From: Channallabes apus
Lineage: Eukaryota > Chordata > Actinopteri > Siluriformes > Clariidae
Length of the DNA: 64,000 nucleotides
Assembly: GCA_030522415.1 (NCBI GenBank)
Contig: CM060104.1
Location: forward strand, 20,227,825 to 20,291,824
Direction of reading: 5' to 3'
Shown: one piece after another, positions 24,682-36,600 of the stretch
How positions within the stretch are numbered: the first letter of the stretch is position 1
Layout of the letters: the number at the start of each line of letters is the position of its first letter
Notes under the pieces: generated by a model
What the model was told of the DNA's origin: nothing
What the model saw: only the letters and a program-made list of their open reading frames with translations
Database searches by the model: none
Program-made: the position numbers and the translations under genes

Positions 24682-25620
24682 TAGGACGATACGGGTGCAA
24701 GGCTGAAGATAATGCAAAGCATGGGCGTGATTTTTTTCACAACTGAACTTAGATAACGAAGAGAGGCTAATTATCTGTTAAGTGTGGTGTTTGACTAGAA
24801 ATCAAGTGTCGGGCTAATAAAATTCGAAAATATTTTTCTTATAGTTCGAGAGGCATAATGAATTAGACAAATATGGCTTTACTTTACATAATGTAATAAA
24901 TGTGGTTAACATTTTTCGTTAGTGTTATTTTTAAAAACCTATGAAGACCACCTGAATATGTACAAAGTGTTTTAAGTTTATGAGCAATGTCGGACTTTCG
25001 TCGTTTCATCAACTCACTGCTTGGTTAGATGCTAATGTACTTTCACTCAGTAAAGGAAAATGTTGATGATTTGCAGCATAACATTCTGATACATGACGAT
25101 TATAGACCATTGTTACACATTTTGACTTTGTTATAATCCTCGTTTCTGCCAACGCGTTATGGAAATCTATGGGAAATTTCCTGTTAAGATTAACCGATAA
25201 AACCAAACATGCATTAATGAAAAATACAATGGCCAGCTAAAAACTTTTTTTTTTTACTAAATACCACTATGATGATTCGAAGCGTGTGGCAGAAAATATA
25301 TGGCTAGCGAGGGCAAATCAAAGAAAGTGGTGGAACTCTGCCTTAAATTGTCACTTAGGTAAATCACATTCACCTAGTGAACTGTGCATTTTAAGAATTT
25401 GCCGCATTCTGCCCTGAATTTGGCAGGGCTAGTCTCCATAAGACTTTAGGCACGGCTGGAGGCCAAGGTCAAGTTGAAAGTTACAGTCTAGCCAAGGCGC
25501 TTTCCGTGTCACTGAAGCCTTTGACCGTCTGACAGGAAACGACCACACATCTCTCTCAGCATTGTAAAAAAAAAACAAAAAAAAAACAGGGGGATGAAAA
25601 CAGGTATGTGTTTTTATTTA

Positions 25621-25669
25621 ACAATTTTTTTTAATCCTCTTCGGTCTGAAGAGGATTAAAAAAAATTGT
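25621..25669. repeat. Perfect 22-bp inverted repeat, 5-nt loop
   Basis: The arm 25621-25642 (ACAATTTTTTTTAATCCTCT plus TC) is exactly the reverse complement of 25648-25669, with loop GGTCT. Seen directly. It could form a cruciform or an RNA hairpin, or be a recent small fold-back insertion. It lies about 1.1 kb upstream of hoxa13b. Confidence 0.85.
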
Positions 25670-25934
25670 GCCAACTTTGTTGAGGTATCAGAAGCATTAT
25701 CTGCAGTGAGACAAAGGAGAAGACGAAATTACCGAATTGGTATATTTTGAAGCCGGTAGCAGTTGTTTTTCGAATGTAAATGAGAAAAAAGAAAGTACTT
25801 ATTTATAATATAAGTACACAGACATCAAGTTCGCGTTCGTTTTTAAAAATCTGAAGCGAAACTGAAGAGAAATGTATTACAGTAAGTGTCATGTACCACT
25901 TTCATTTGAAACTACACTGTAATATTTGTAACAA

Positions 25935-26036
25935 TTATTATTATTATTATTATTATTGTTGTTGTTGTTGTTGTTGTTGTTGTTCTTCTTCTTCTTCTTC
26001 TTCTTCTTCTTATTATTATTATTATTAATAATAATA
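25935..26036. repeat. Compound (ATT)n(GTT)n(CTT)n(ATT)n repeat
   Basis: Four successive trinucleotide runs pass from ATT to GTT to CTT/TTC and back to ATT, ending in a short ATAATATTAT palindrome. Seen directly. Confidence 0.9.
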
Positions 26037-27359
26037 TTATAATAAAAAATCAGGAATTGTTCTGGAACTAATAATGAAATTGCCTATAATACATAATATT
26101 TTACATTTACATTTTTTTGTAAAATGTAAAAAATAATGTAAAAAATGTAAAAATAATATTAATAATAATAATATAAGACGTATTAATAATAATACAAAAT
26201 AATACGTATTAAAATTAAAATGTACATATCTTTGCCTCCTAGAATATGCTACTGAATTGACCTAATATTGCTCTAATCACAACCTTGTTTAGCCTTGTGA
26301 GTAAGAATAACAAAAATCCTGGTTCCATTTATTAGAGCTGTTCTTTATATGAGCTAGGAGCCGTTTGGCAGTCTACACTTTCCTGAGTACCCCAATCTGG
26401 TTTTTGCCTCAATATATTTCACAGTTTATTTCACCATATAATATATCAAGAGTAAAAATACTCACTTGCGCCCAACATTTGAGTTTGAACGCGGCTTAAT
26501 CTTAATTCGCACTGAACCCTGGATGTGCCATTCAGGACCTATTTTCTTCTGGTTTGTTTTTAACGACGTATAAGTATAGTAGTAATAGGCAGTGGTAATA
26601 TATTTGGGATAGTTTTGCAGATTTGCAGTAGATTTGGGTAACTGGGTTTCAGTTATTTTTCTATAAAGGTTATAATCAGACAGTCTTAATTAAACGATTA
26701 AGATGAAGCAATGAAGCTATGTTTATTTAAGAGCAGACACTGTAGGACATCTCAGCATGAAAATGAAAATGCCTGTAAGCCACTACATAGAAAAAGAATT
26801 ACTGGTTGCTTTTTAACAGATCTTGGTAGAAGTTTAAGATCCAGAAAACAGAAAAATTATTATCTTATTAGCCACCGTTTATACTTTGAGCTTTAACATA
26901 TTCTTGAGTATAGCTCTTTTAATGATTTTGGCATTTCATTACGACTTCATTACTCAGCAGATAGCTGCATTAAATAACAATAATATTGCAAATATATTAT
27001 CTTGAAAAAAATAAATGCATTTTTAATGCAATCAGATTTAAAACATTGATGGTATTTTTTTTCAGCCAAAAGGAGAAGTGCGTTTGTCTAAATCGGATTA
27101 GGGCTAAACCCTCTTATTTTTTAAGACGTTAATAAGTTATAATTAAAGTGAGAGCAAACCCCGACTGTTATATTACGCATTGTAATGAAAAACATTTAAA
27201 GGAAACAGCTCCCTAATAGGTCATCTTTTGGCTTAAATTTACTTAGATTTCGTGTGCATGAATATGAATAACTAAACAATGCTTTACTGTTTAAATACAT
27301 CTAGATAATAATGTAAATGGATTGATAGAGAAAGCGGGAGGATTTGATACTATCTACTA

Positions 27360-27378
27360 AATACTACTACTACTACTA

Positions 27379-27420
<42 letters not shown>

Positions 27421-27436
27421 ATAATAATAATAATAA
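27360..27436. repeat. (ACT)n(AAT)n microsatellite
   Basis: About twenty ACT units with one CCA interruption pass into AAT units. Confidence 0.9.
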
Positions 27437-29371
27437 TATACAAAAAAAATTGTTCGAACATTTATTTTATTTTTTTATTATTATTTCTTGTTACTACTAA
27501 TAATCATCATAATAATAATCATCATAATTGTAATGAATAAGTTATTATGAACAACAGCACTTGTACTAAACCAACGATTTTATCTTTAAACTATTTGTTT
27601 AAAATTGGGCTTTTTTGTAGTAATTGTCTGCGAATGACTTTATTGTTCCTGAAAACATTCTAAGAAAGGTTTCTGACCATACCAGACACTTCTGATTTTG
27701 ATAATCCGGAGCACAAAAATGATTTACGGTTTATACTGAATAAAATCCAGCAAGTATTACTGATTAACAAATAATACCTCCTTTTCTTGTCCATAGAATA
27801 ACAAGCCTATTTGTCATTTATAACCCAAATAGAATCTTATTATACTAACGTCGCAATTTAATCAAAGCATACTCTACCATTTTTTGTGATCAGCTACAAG
27901 AGAAAGTAAACGAGTGAACAGAATTGAACGCCAACTTTAATGAGTCACTGAATAAAAACAACAGTAAAGCACTTGGCACACTGATATTTATAGGCAAAAA
28001 TGCACTAATACAGTGAAAAATGGCAATTATATATAATCTAGGTGTTCTCTTTGATTTTTGTCAAGCAAAGTTTGAATATATTATGTTTTATTTAGTTTTT
28101 TATATTTATATTATTTGAGGGTTTTTTTTCAAAGAATTGTCTGATTGCTCAATAACATGGGTACCGTTTTGTTATGGGTCGAGTAGGTCAAATAAATCGC
28201 TGCAAAATAAAATGTAATAAATAAACAAATAAATAATTATTACGTTTATATAATTAACATTATCAACTTATATACCACCACATCTACGGTTTAAATAGAT
28301 ATTCTTATGGGAAAGAACTTGCATAACTTAAAATTTCCCGTCAAAATAGATAAATGCAGCAACCTGCAGGTAGAGCTCAATAATTCAGAGTACTTATTAG
28401 CACATGTGCAACCTGAGCTGTGAGTGAAAATACACACCGTTAAAGAAGAGCTGTTTAGGCCGGTCAGTGGTAAGTATGTTTAAAGCTAATATGTTTTAAA
28501 AATGTGGTACATTTAAGACCAGTTTTAGGGGTCGTTAGTTAGAATACATACACTAGAATAGATTTTAAAAAATAATAAAAATGACTGAATTTGACTTCGA
28601 ATATTTGGCTTTTTCTTTTACTATCTACTGTTTTGAAGTGAAATAACACAACCAGAAATTTAATCATTTGTTAAATTACACAAATGCCAACGCATAGGTA
28701 TTTTTGTCTTGTATGATCAAAATATTTTGTCATTTATAGTTCGAAAAAATATTTGTCATCATAGACTGAGATATTCTATAAAATAAATAAGATATTCATA
28801 ATCCATGGCTAAGGTAAACAAAACCTAACTTGATTAAAATGTCAACATTGTACTTTATAGATTTTAATCATCTTTAATAATGACGTAGCGTTTCAGTAGC
28901 AAGATTATTCGAGTTTTACCAAATTTTAGCATTACTAATCCTCTACAAAGCTGCTTACTATTAATCGGGTTTCAGTGACAAAGAAACCATAAGAATAAAA
29001 GACTAGGTAACGCCCTAGACATATTTATTCTTTCGTTTTAATTGCTCTGGTGTATTTAATTTCATAGGCTTATCTGAATCAAAGCTCTGGGGGCTGATGT
29101 ACCATAGACAACACTGAATGGCACGAAGAAGGTCATCTAGAAACAAACTAACCATAAAGTACTGAGTAAAGCAATTCAAATGAACAGTGGTTAAGCAGAC
29201 TGAGTGTAGGCGAAACCCAACACAAAGCTCTGTTTGGAAGAACTGTCAGCCAGATAAGGCAGCACTTAGGCCTCCTAGCTTAATGGAGTTTTTATGGGTT
29301 TGTCTTGTGATCATGTGACATCTGGCATTAGAACCTCTGTGTGGTTCTCTATACAGGCTTAGATCTTTCTT

Positions 29372-29374
<3 letters not shown>

Positions 29375-29408
<34 letters not shown>
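29375..29408. repeat. (AG)n microsatellite
   Basis: About sixteen AG dinucleotides are seen in the hoxa13b-hibadhb gap. Confidence 0.9.
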
Positions 29409-29412
<4 letters not shown>

Positions 29413-30023
29413 ATTTTGTTGGTGCAACACTGGAGATTGTAACATTGTAAACGACAACCCATTGAAATCTTTATGCACAAAATGTAAGCATGGGCTATTT
29501 GTACAAGTACCAAACCATTCCCGTTAACACTGGTTTTGAATTTGAGAAATTAAGATAGATGGGAAGACCTATATATTAGAGCAATCTAGTTGAAACTGCT
29601 AAATTGTCTGCAGTGCTATTTGATTTGTGCACATAAATTAACTGAGAAAATCATGTTTGAATATTCCTCCGCAGTTAATTCGTCGAAATAAGTAGCACAT
29701 TAATTTTTAACATAACATCAAGCCTGCAACCGATCAAATAATGTTCAAGTCAAAGTCTTCACCGAAGAAAGAATGTTTAATCCCTACAGAGATTCATTTA
29801 AGTCAGCGATTCATTTAACGTTCTGCTGTATGGCGTAACGTCCCTTAAATTTTGTTTGTCTTGTTTGTATTCACGGTCAGACTAATGAACTTGTTATTGA
29901 CTGCTCTGATAAAAAGGGGACAACAGGAGTAACCGGAGGAAAACCAACCTTAAATACTAAAAAAGGAACCCATCCAACTACAGTCCATTTGAAGGTCTGA
30001 GCCTAACCAAAGTTTTGTGGAAC

Positions 30024-30100
30024 AAAAGTGAAGAGAACGTTCAGATAAAGATGACAGTGTAAAAAGTGTTACAATGATCAACCAAAAACCCACATATATA

Positions 30101-30140
<40 letters not shown>

Positions 30141-30154
30141 GTAATAATAATAAT

Positions 30155-30223
<69 letters not shown>

Positions 30224-30355
30224 GGTTTTTGGTTGATCATTGTCTTTGTTATTTATTTGTCATAATATTAATAAAAGGCAAGAAAACCAGCTTGCCTTTC
30301 CTCTGTGTATGCCTTTTTACACTGTCATTTATATCTGAACGTTCTCTTCACTTTT
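30024..30355. repeat. Fold-back repeat with AAT/TA microsatellite core
   Basis: The outer arms 30024-30066 and 30313-30355 are reverse complements at about 41 of 43 positions. The inner arms 30071-30100 and 30213-30242 are perfect 30-bp reverse complements (ending CCACATATATA). Between them lie (AAT)n and a long (AT)n run. The right side has an unmatched ~70 bp stretch containing its own small stem (AAGGCAAG/CTTGCCTT). It is probably a fold-back or MITE-like element; no transposase and no clear target duplication are seen. Confidence 0.8.
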
Positions 30356-33300
30356 CTCTTCACGATCAAAATGTCCAGTTATGGGAATCATATAAAAAAC
30401 GCGTGAAGGTGCATTTCACCCTACTATGCCTTGCATACCTGAAACGAAAAACGTTATGTTAATTATATGTGATCACAAGTGAAAAAAACCCCCAGCATGC
30501 CCAGCATTGAAAAAGAATCACACATTGAAAAGAAACTAATTAGCAATATAAGGGAAAACGAGTGAAAAATAAAATTTCATTCCTTGCATGAAAAAATGTA
30601 GGACAAAAACAGGCTTCATATGAAAATGTGAAACATATAGTATGTATAATGAATCTTATGGTTATGAAATTTCACGTTTTTCTGATTTTTTTTCTGGGTC
30701 CAAGGGTTGGTGTATGGAATGTATGTAATTACAACGAAAGTGGGAAAAAATCGAAACAGTAAAGCACAAATAACCAGTTTTTATTTGTCTCAATTTCACC
30801 TATTATTGTAGGCAACCGTTTATGTAGTCGATTTAGTAAAATTGAGTGTTATTTTAAATATAATGTCTGTCTTCTTTGCTAGTCCAAATAAACAAACTCT
30901 TTGAATCTCGCTCTCCCCTGTCTGTCTGGGTTTGTGTGTGAGACATTGGTGGTATGCAAGAAGTGTGCAAAGGTGACAAAATGAAAGGAGAGTGGGAGTT
31001 CCCGTTAAGCCTGTTTGGGTTTGCACTTGTAAAGAAAATTGTCCAACATTTACATTTGAAAAAGCGTCATTTAAGCATGAAAACGCGTTATGTCCCTCGC
31101 ACAGATGGACTATCTTTTCAATCTCAACAGTCAGTCAGTGGAAACTTGATTACATCATCTACAAAATACGATGGAAATGCCAGTTTTACTGCAGTGTGTC
31201 CTCCATACGCTCGTTGCCGTTCCCATTTCAGTTGCAGAAATGGTTAAATAAAGGGTGAAATGAATATTCATGATTATTATTTTGTAGTATATACCATTGT
31301 ATTCGCTGCAGGTTTATAATGTCTAATTATGGTTCACTATGCATTGTAGTTTCATGTATTTTCACTCTACAATGGTGTCAGATTCGAAGTCCTAGGTACT
31401 GTATATTCAAATCCATGCTAATCCAAACAGTGTGCGCGTCGCAAGAGCAGCTTTCAGAGAGACAGACAAACAGGGAGAGAAAGAACAAGTATAAATTAAT
31501 TACTTTTCTCTACTTTTCACACAACTTGTTTGAGCAGCTTCACATGACTAAAACATGATACTTCAGTCAAAGTACATACTGAAATCATGAGAGAATATAT
31601 ATTATAAATAACTTGGACCTGTAAGGTTACAGAGAACCAGTTTAAAAGTTAACAATTCCGAAGCAGCACAAATATGTAAAAATATCTTAATAGCAATACA
31701 ATAATACAAGAATACAATTTGGTAAGAAAAGTAATCAAATTTTAAACTTTTCCCCCAGTTAACCTCAGTCATATTTCTGCCAGATAGATGTACCAGGCGT
31801 TCTTTTGCTAAGCAGGCTAGCATTATTTAGCTAATTGGCTAACACGTGGAAAAGGTTTTTTTATTTACATAACTTCTTGATAAATGTAATTTAATTCGGT
31901 TGAACCAAGTATCACATTGTTTAACATTAACAAAAATAAATTACATGCAATTGCAGATTATATTTTTCTGCTTGTAGCACATTAGCACAAAGATAAACTA
32001 AGCAATTGGTTCGTTGATAATTAACACTCAGTAGCGTTTATTATCGCATACGACGTCATAGCTGGAATGAAATAATCAAATAACTTTGATATGAGAAAAA
32101 GTAGTGAAAGGGATCAAATGTGAAGGCGTTGGAAGATTGGTAAATTATGGACGGCAGTCAATTACATACTGTTTTTGTCTTGACTTTGTCATGTAAAAAT
32201 TACCATGGAAAAGAAAACAGTAAATAGTTGAAGAGTTATAATTATCCTCTCTGCAAAGTTACAATTTAGACATTATAACCTTTCCCGCATTCCCTACCGT
32301 TATTACAGGGGAAAGGATGTAGGTCTTTTAATCTACTTGGAACCAATTAACAGGCGGTTCGATGACGAGGGGGCGTTAGTATTTAAACTGAACTTTCAGG
32401 ATTATTACAAATTGAAAAGGACTTGTTAAAAATATTATGTTTGGCGCTTTAAACGTAGGCTAATCGATAACTACCTCTTATTTTATATTTTCATATTTCG
32501 GATCTCAGGACTGCCATAAACACGCTTTAATTTTCCTAACTGCTCCCATGTAATGGGCGGGAGCTTTCACGCTTTTTATTCTATTTTCCTAACCTTAAAT
32601 CACACAAAACGGAAAGTGCATAATTCGGGTTCACACTGCACACAGTGAGACAATCCGATAATTTAAATTAGAATCAAAACAACTTCGACTGACATACAGT
32701 ATAGGCCTTTAAACGGACTAATAAAATGTTTTCATTAATTTGCCCGATATACAAGAGATGAAAACGTCTGTATTGGCACAGACAACGAGAGAACAGAGAC
32801 TAAATAAATGTTACATAATTATATAAATATTATTTCGTTTTGGTTCCCCGGTTGAGATATTCAAACTTTTAATAGCTAAAGTATCCTGATGTGCGTGTTA
32901 TTTTTTTCCCCATCATGGCACTGTCAATTAGGGCACTGACCAAGTAGGTTAAAAAAATTATAATAATTAAATAAATAAAAAAACATGGGAAATAGATCAT
33001 TTGGAGTTGGTTATTGAGTGTGTTAGCCAAGAATTTAAGCATCATTTCGAGGAAACCATCCTTCATTGTCAGACCAGATTGTTCTTTGCTTTAATTTCAG
33101 AGTAGGAGACACGAGATTTATGACATGTAGACACCACAGCAAACCTGTTAAACATGACAGCAATAACGCAAGAAATAAAACATCAAAACATTACTAATGA
33201 ACATGAAAAAAGTGCCACAAGTGTGAACTATAAGATAATACACGTTTGTATTCTCAACTAGTTTGAGAAAAGGAGTGTTTATATTTAGTAGAGTCTAAAC

Positions 33301-33699
33301 GTGCTACTTCCTTGTTGCAGCTGCTGTGAGCTCCTTGAGCTGAAACCATAAAAGCAATTCCAACATGACCACATATATAACTGAAAGTCAGTCTACAGGA
33401 CACACCACCACAGACTCTGATAAACAAAAGCAACATCTGCCTTAGATTCACAGTGTCAAGAATTAAACATGGGAACATGGTTTTTACAGGGCAGGTTCAA
33501 ACAGGTAACATGATTCCAAAAACAAGGATGAACATTTTTAACTTTATATTCACTTCCTATCTTCTACTCATTCAACCTCAAAGACTTGAAGTCTTTGAGA
33601 TCACACAGGTCAATGTTGCATTATGTGCAAACATTGCTCTTGCCAGGTTTTGGTGAGGCAGGAGAAAAAGGTTAAGGGCACAACAGTGAATGTAATCCC

Positions 33700-36600
33700 C
33701 TATTGTCCCTCCTCCTCACGCAGGAACTGGAAGACAGAGGAGAAGTCCTTGTTGGTATAACCACGTGCACACATCATACGATAGATTTGGTGAGACAATG
33801 AACCCAGTGGAACCGGAGTCTTCGTGTTTGTGGCTGCGTTCTGTGCGAGTCCCAAATCCTGCAGTAAAACAATTTTACAATCACGGTTCATTAAACCTTA
33901 TTTGAGCAAAAATATGTCAGAAATCTGGTCAGTGGAACAGGTTAAGCATTAAATGTACTATTTGTGGTTACATAGTGTATGAATGTATACTGTACATTAT
34001 GTATACCAATTTTTCTTTTTTTTTTTTTACAAGGTACAAGTTAGTGTCTCTATGAAAATGTAAACAAGATAAAGAAACAAGGAACCAAAACAGGACAATC
34101 GTACCTTTGCCATTAAAGTGGTTCCAAACCCCCCTTGATAGTTGTTGGCTGAAGGCACCCCCTCCATCACTCCGGGAACAGGGTTATATGCATCACTGGA
34201 CCAACAGCGGCCTGAACTCATGTTCAGTATTTTTGCCAGTAGCTTGGGATCGAGGCCCAGTCTGTCAGAGGAGACCAAACACAGAAGTACTTACACCACT
34301 GATTGTTAGAGAAATCAAGTGTCAAAAAATATGCAAATAGGTTAAATCCTCCCTAAATGCACACCAAGAGTAAGAGCGATATTAAAATTTAAAGCATTTT
34401 CATGATAAAATTTTATTCCCTCACCTTCAAGAAAAACTAAGATTGGCCTGATGCCCGACTATACCTGATGCCCAAGTTCATGGTCTCGGATGTGCCAATC
34501 ATGCCAATTGCCAACAGCATGTTGTTACAAATTTTAGCAGCCTGTGAAAAGAAGGCGAGTAAGAGAATGTTAAACTAGAACATTACTCACAGTTACTGAC
34601 ATGCAAAGGAACAACAAGAGCAATGTCAAATGCAGAGTCAGAGGCATACCTGTCCTGTGCCAACCTGACCGCAGTATACTACATTGGCTCCCATGCAGCT
34701 CAGTAACTCCTTGGCTGCTGTAAATTCCTCCTCGGCTCCTCCCACCATGAACGTCAGCTTACCAGAAGTGGCGGCACCAACACCTGCACCAATTGGAAAT
34801 CCTTCTTAAGGTGGTGACTAATTAAGCTACATCTCTTCAATCTTGAAAAAGGGCTTGATAATTAACTTTTGAACTGTGTAAAAGTATTATAGTGGTCCTG
34901 CATGATTCAGGCTAGAAAGAACTTTAAAGCTTATATATTACTCATTAAAATACCCAACAAAGCCCTTGATGGTATGACGTACATTGTAGGTGTAGATGTA
35001 CAGTATACAGCTCCACAAGAATTTGTACAACATGGTTACAGGTAAAATATAAAATCCAGAGTGATTGACAAGTGGCTTTTCCACCACACTTTTAATTTCA
35101 GCAAATGAAGCAAACTCTTAGCACTGGTTTCTTTGAGACAAATCAAGCTGCCAGCAAATAAGTGAAATAGTACCCGTTATGGTAAATGAAATCTTGATGT
35201 AATTTGGGGGGGGGGGGGGGGGGAGACAGACCTGCAAATTCCAATCCCTTGTCACTGCAAGTCCAATGAACATCAATAGTACAGTATGAAGCGACAATGA
35301 TACTTTTTTTTTTTAACCTGGCATTTTGTTTGAGTGCTTGTGTGGTTCTTTAACTTCATCTCAGAGCCTTAATTACACAGGCAGAAAAAGTTCTATAATT
35401 ACAGTTCCATCTACTTTCACACATGGATGAAAGTGACGTCATGCTCAGTTTTGTTGTGGCTAACTTTACATTACGGCCGGTTCACAGGCACAAGGGTAGA
35501 GCTGAGAATAATGTCTACTAGAGGGGCTAAGTACAGAGACTGAGCAGGTTTGTGGAATTCTTATGACTGTTTTGCGCCCAAAAGCCATTTCAACGGCGCC
35601 CATGCCAAACCATGCTGACGCAGTCTTGTCGGGAGAGGCAACAATTTAAGGAAAGAAAACTAGTAGCGTGCCGTTGTTTACGTGCCGAAAAGCCAGAGGC
35701 AACAACTTCCTGATTAAAAGGGCCATAAAGCACAGAGTGGGTTCTGGCTCAGTATAAGAAACGGCTGTCTTAAAACATGAGGTAGCCATTGCACCTCAGC
35801 TAAGCCTATAGGAAAGGAAGGTTGTATTATTACAATAGCTAGAATAATAAAAAAATTCTGTGTATAGGCTTGGCAGTGCTGTTGTGGCCTAGGTCGGTCA
35901 CTGCAGGTGTCTAAAATTCAAAACAGAAGGCATGAATATCTACAACAGTCCAAACCTATGATTTACTATTTCCATAATCAGTAATCTCCCTCAAAGTGGA
36001 GTTGAAAGGTTTAAAACTCTTAAGTGAGCAGCCTTGGACTCATTCCTTTGTTGGTCTGAAATTCCACAGCTTGTGTCAGTATTACTGTAGGTCTGCATAA
36101 GCAGCGTTTCAGATTATGAGTTAATAGCGAGACTGCATCATGGCGTTTCTAAACACAATGCAGAACAGTTATGTTAAGCATGACCAGCTGAACAACCTTA
36201 ATCACAGTGCATAGGATGGGGATTAAAAACATACATTTTCAGTCCTCTGCTGGGGTGCATCGTAAAAAAATCTGAGGAGCTGAAAGATGAAGAACAAAAA
36301 GTATGTATGAAGGTGTGTACATGTGTGTGATTTTTACATGTTTACATGGTGTATACACACACGTGTGGGTGAGCATATTGGATAGCACATGTCACTTTTA
36401 GCCCACAAAAGGGAGTGCGATGGAGACTGGACAATGCTCTCCATGTTTAGGTTACATTTCTATTTTAAAGCAAAATGTTCAATTATGATTTATTTCCAGT
36501 CACAAGAGGACAGCAAAATAATGCTGAATGTTCATATATCCAGTAATAATAATAATCAAATTATTTGCATTGTTACAGTAGATTTTTTTTTATTTTTTTT

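Larger units (their letters stand above)
24720..33699. other. Non-coding gap where evx1 would be expected
   Basis: In HoxA clusters that keep it, evx1 lies beyond hoxa13 and before hibadh. Here, the ~9 kb between hoxa13b and hibadhb shows no Evx homeodomain or other supported coding exon on either strand. The interval is AT-rich and holds trinucleotide repeats (25935-26036, 27360-27436), an AG repeat (29375-29408), a perfect hairpin (25621-25669) and a fold-back repeat (30024-30355). Loss of evx1 from HoxAb is known in zebrafish and supports the cluster assignment. Confidence 0.7.

Noticed and set aside
23998..24706. Plus-strand open frames of 152 and 101 codons over hoxa13b exon 1 and promoter
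   Set aside because: Antisense shadows caused by the GC-rich coding exon; no independent support. An antisense non-coding RNA cannot be excluded but is not shown.
25621..25669. Hairpin considered as a microRNA precursor
   Set aside because: The stem is too short and perfect, with T8/A8 blocks and a 5-nt loop, unlike animal pre-miRNAs; kept only as an inverted repeat.
25935..27436. Tandem repeats considered as a possible CRISPR or structured array
   Set aside because: They are simple trinucleotide microsatellites in a vertebrate genome, with no spacers.
29950..30265. Open frames with poly-Asn, poly-Leu and Tyr-Ile stretches
   Set aside because: Produced by AAT and AT microsatellites inside the fold-back repeat, not by a gene.
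33577..33599. Small perfect palindrome CTCAAAGACT-TGA-AGTCTTTGAG near the hibadhb end
   Set aside because: A 10-bp stem is within chance expectation for this length, and no link to hibadhb 3'-end formation is visible.
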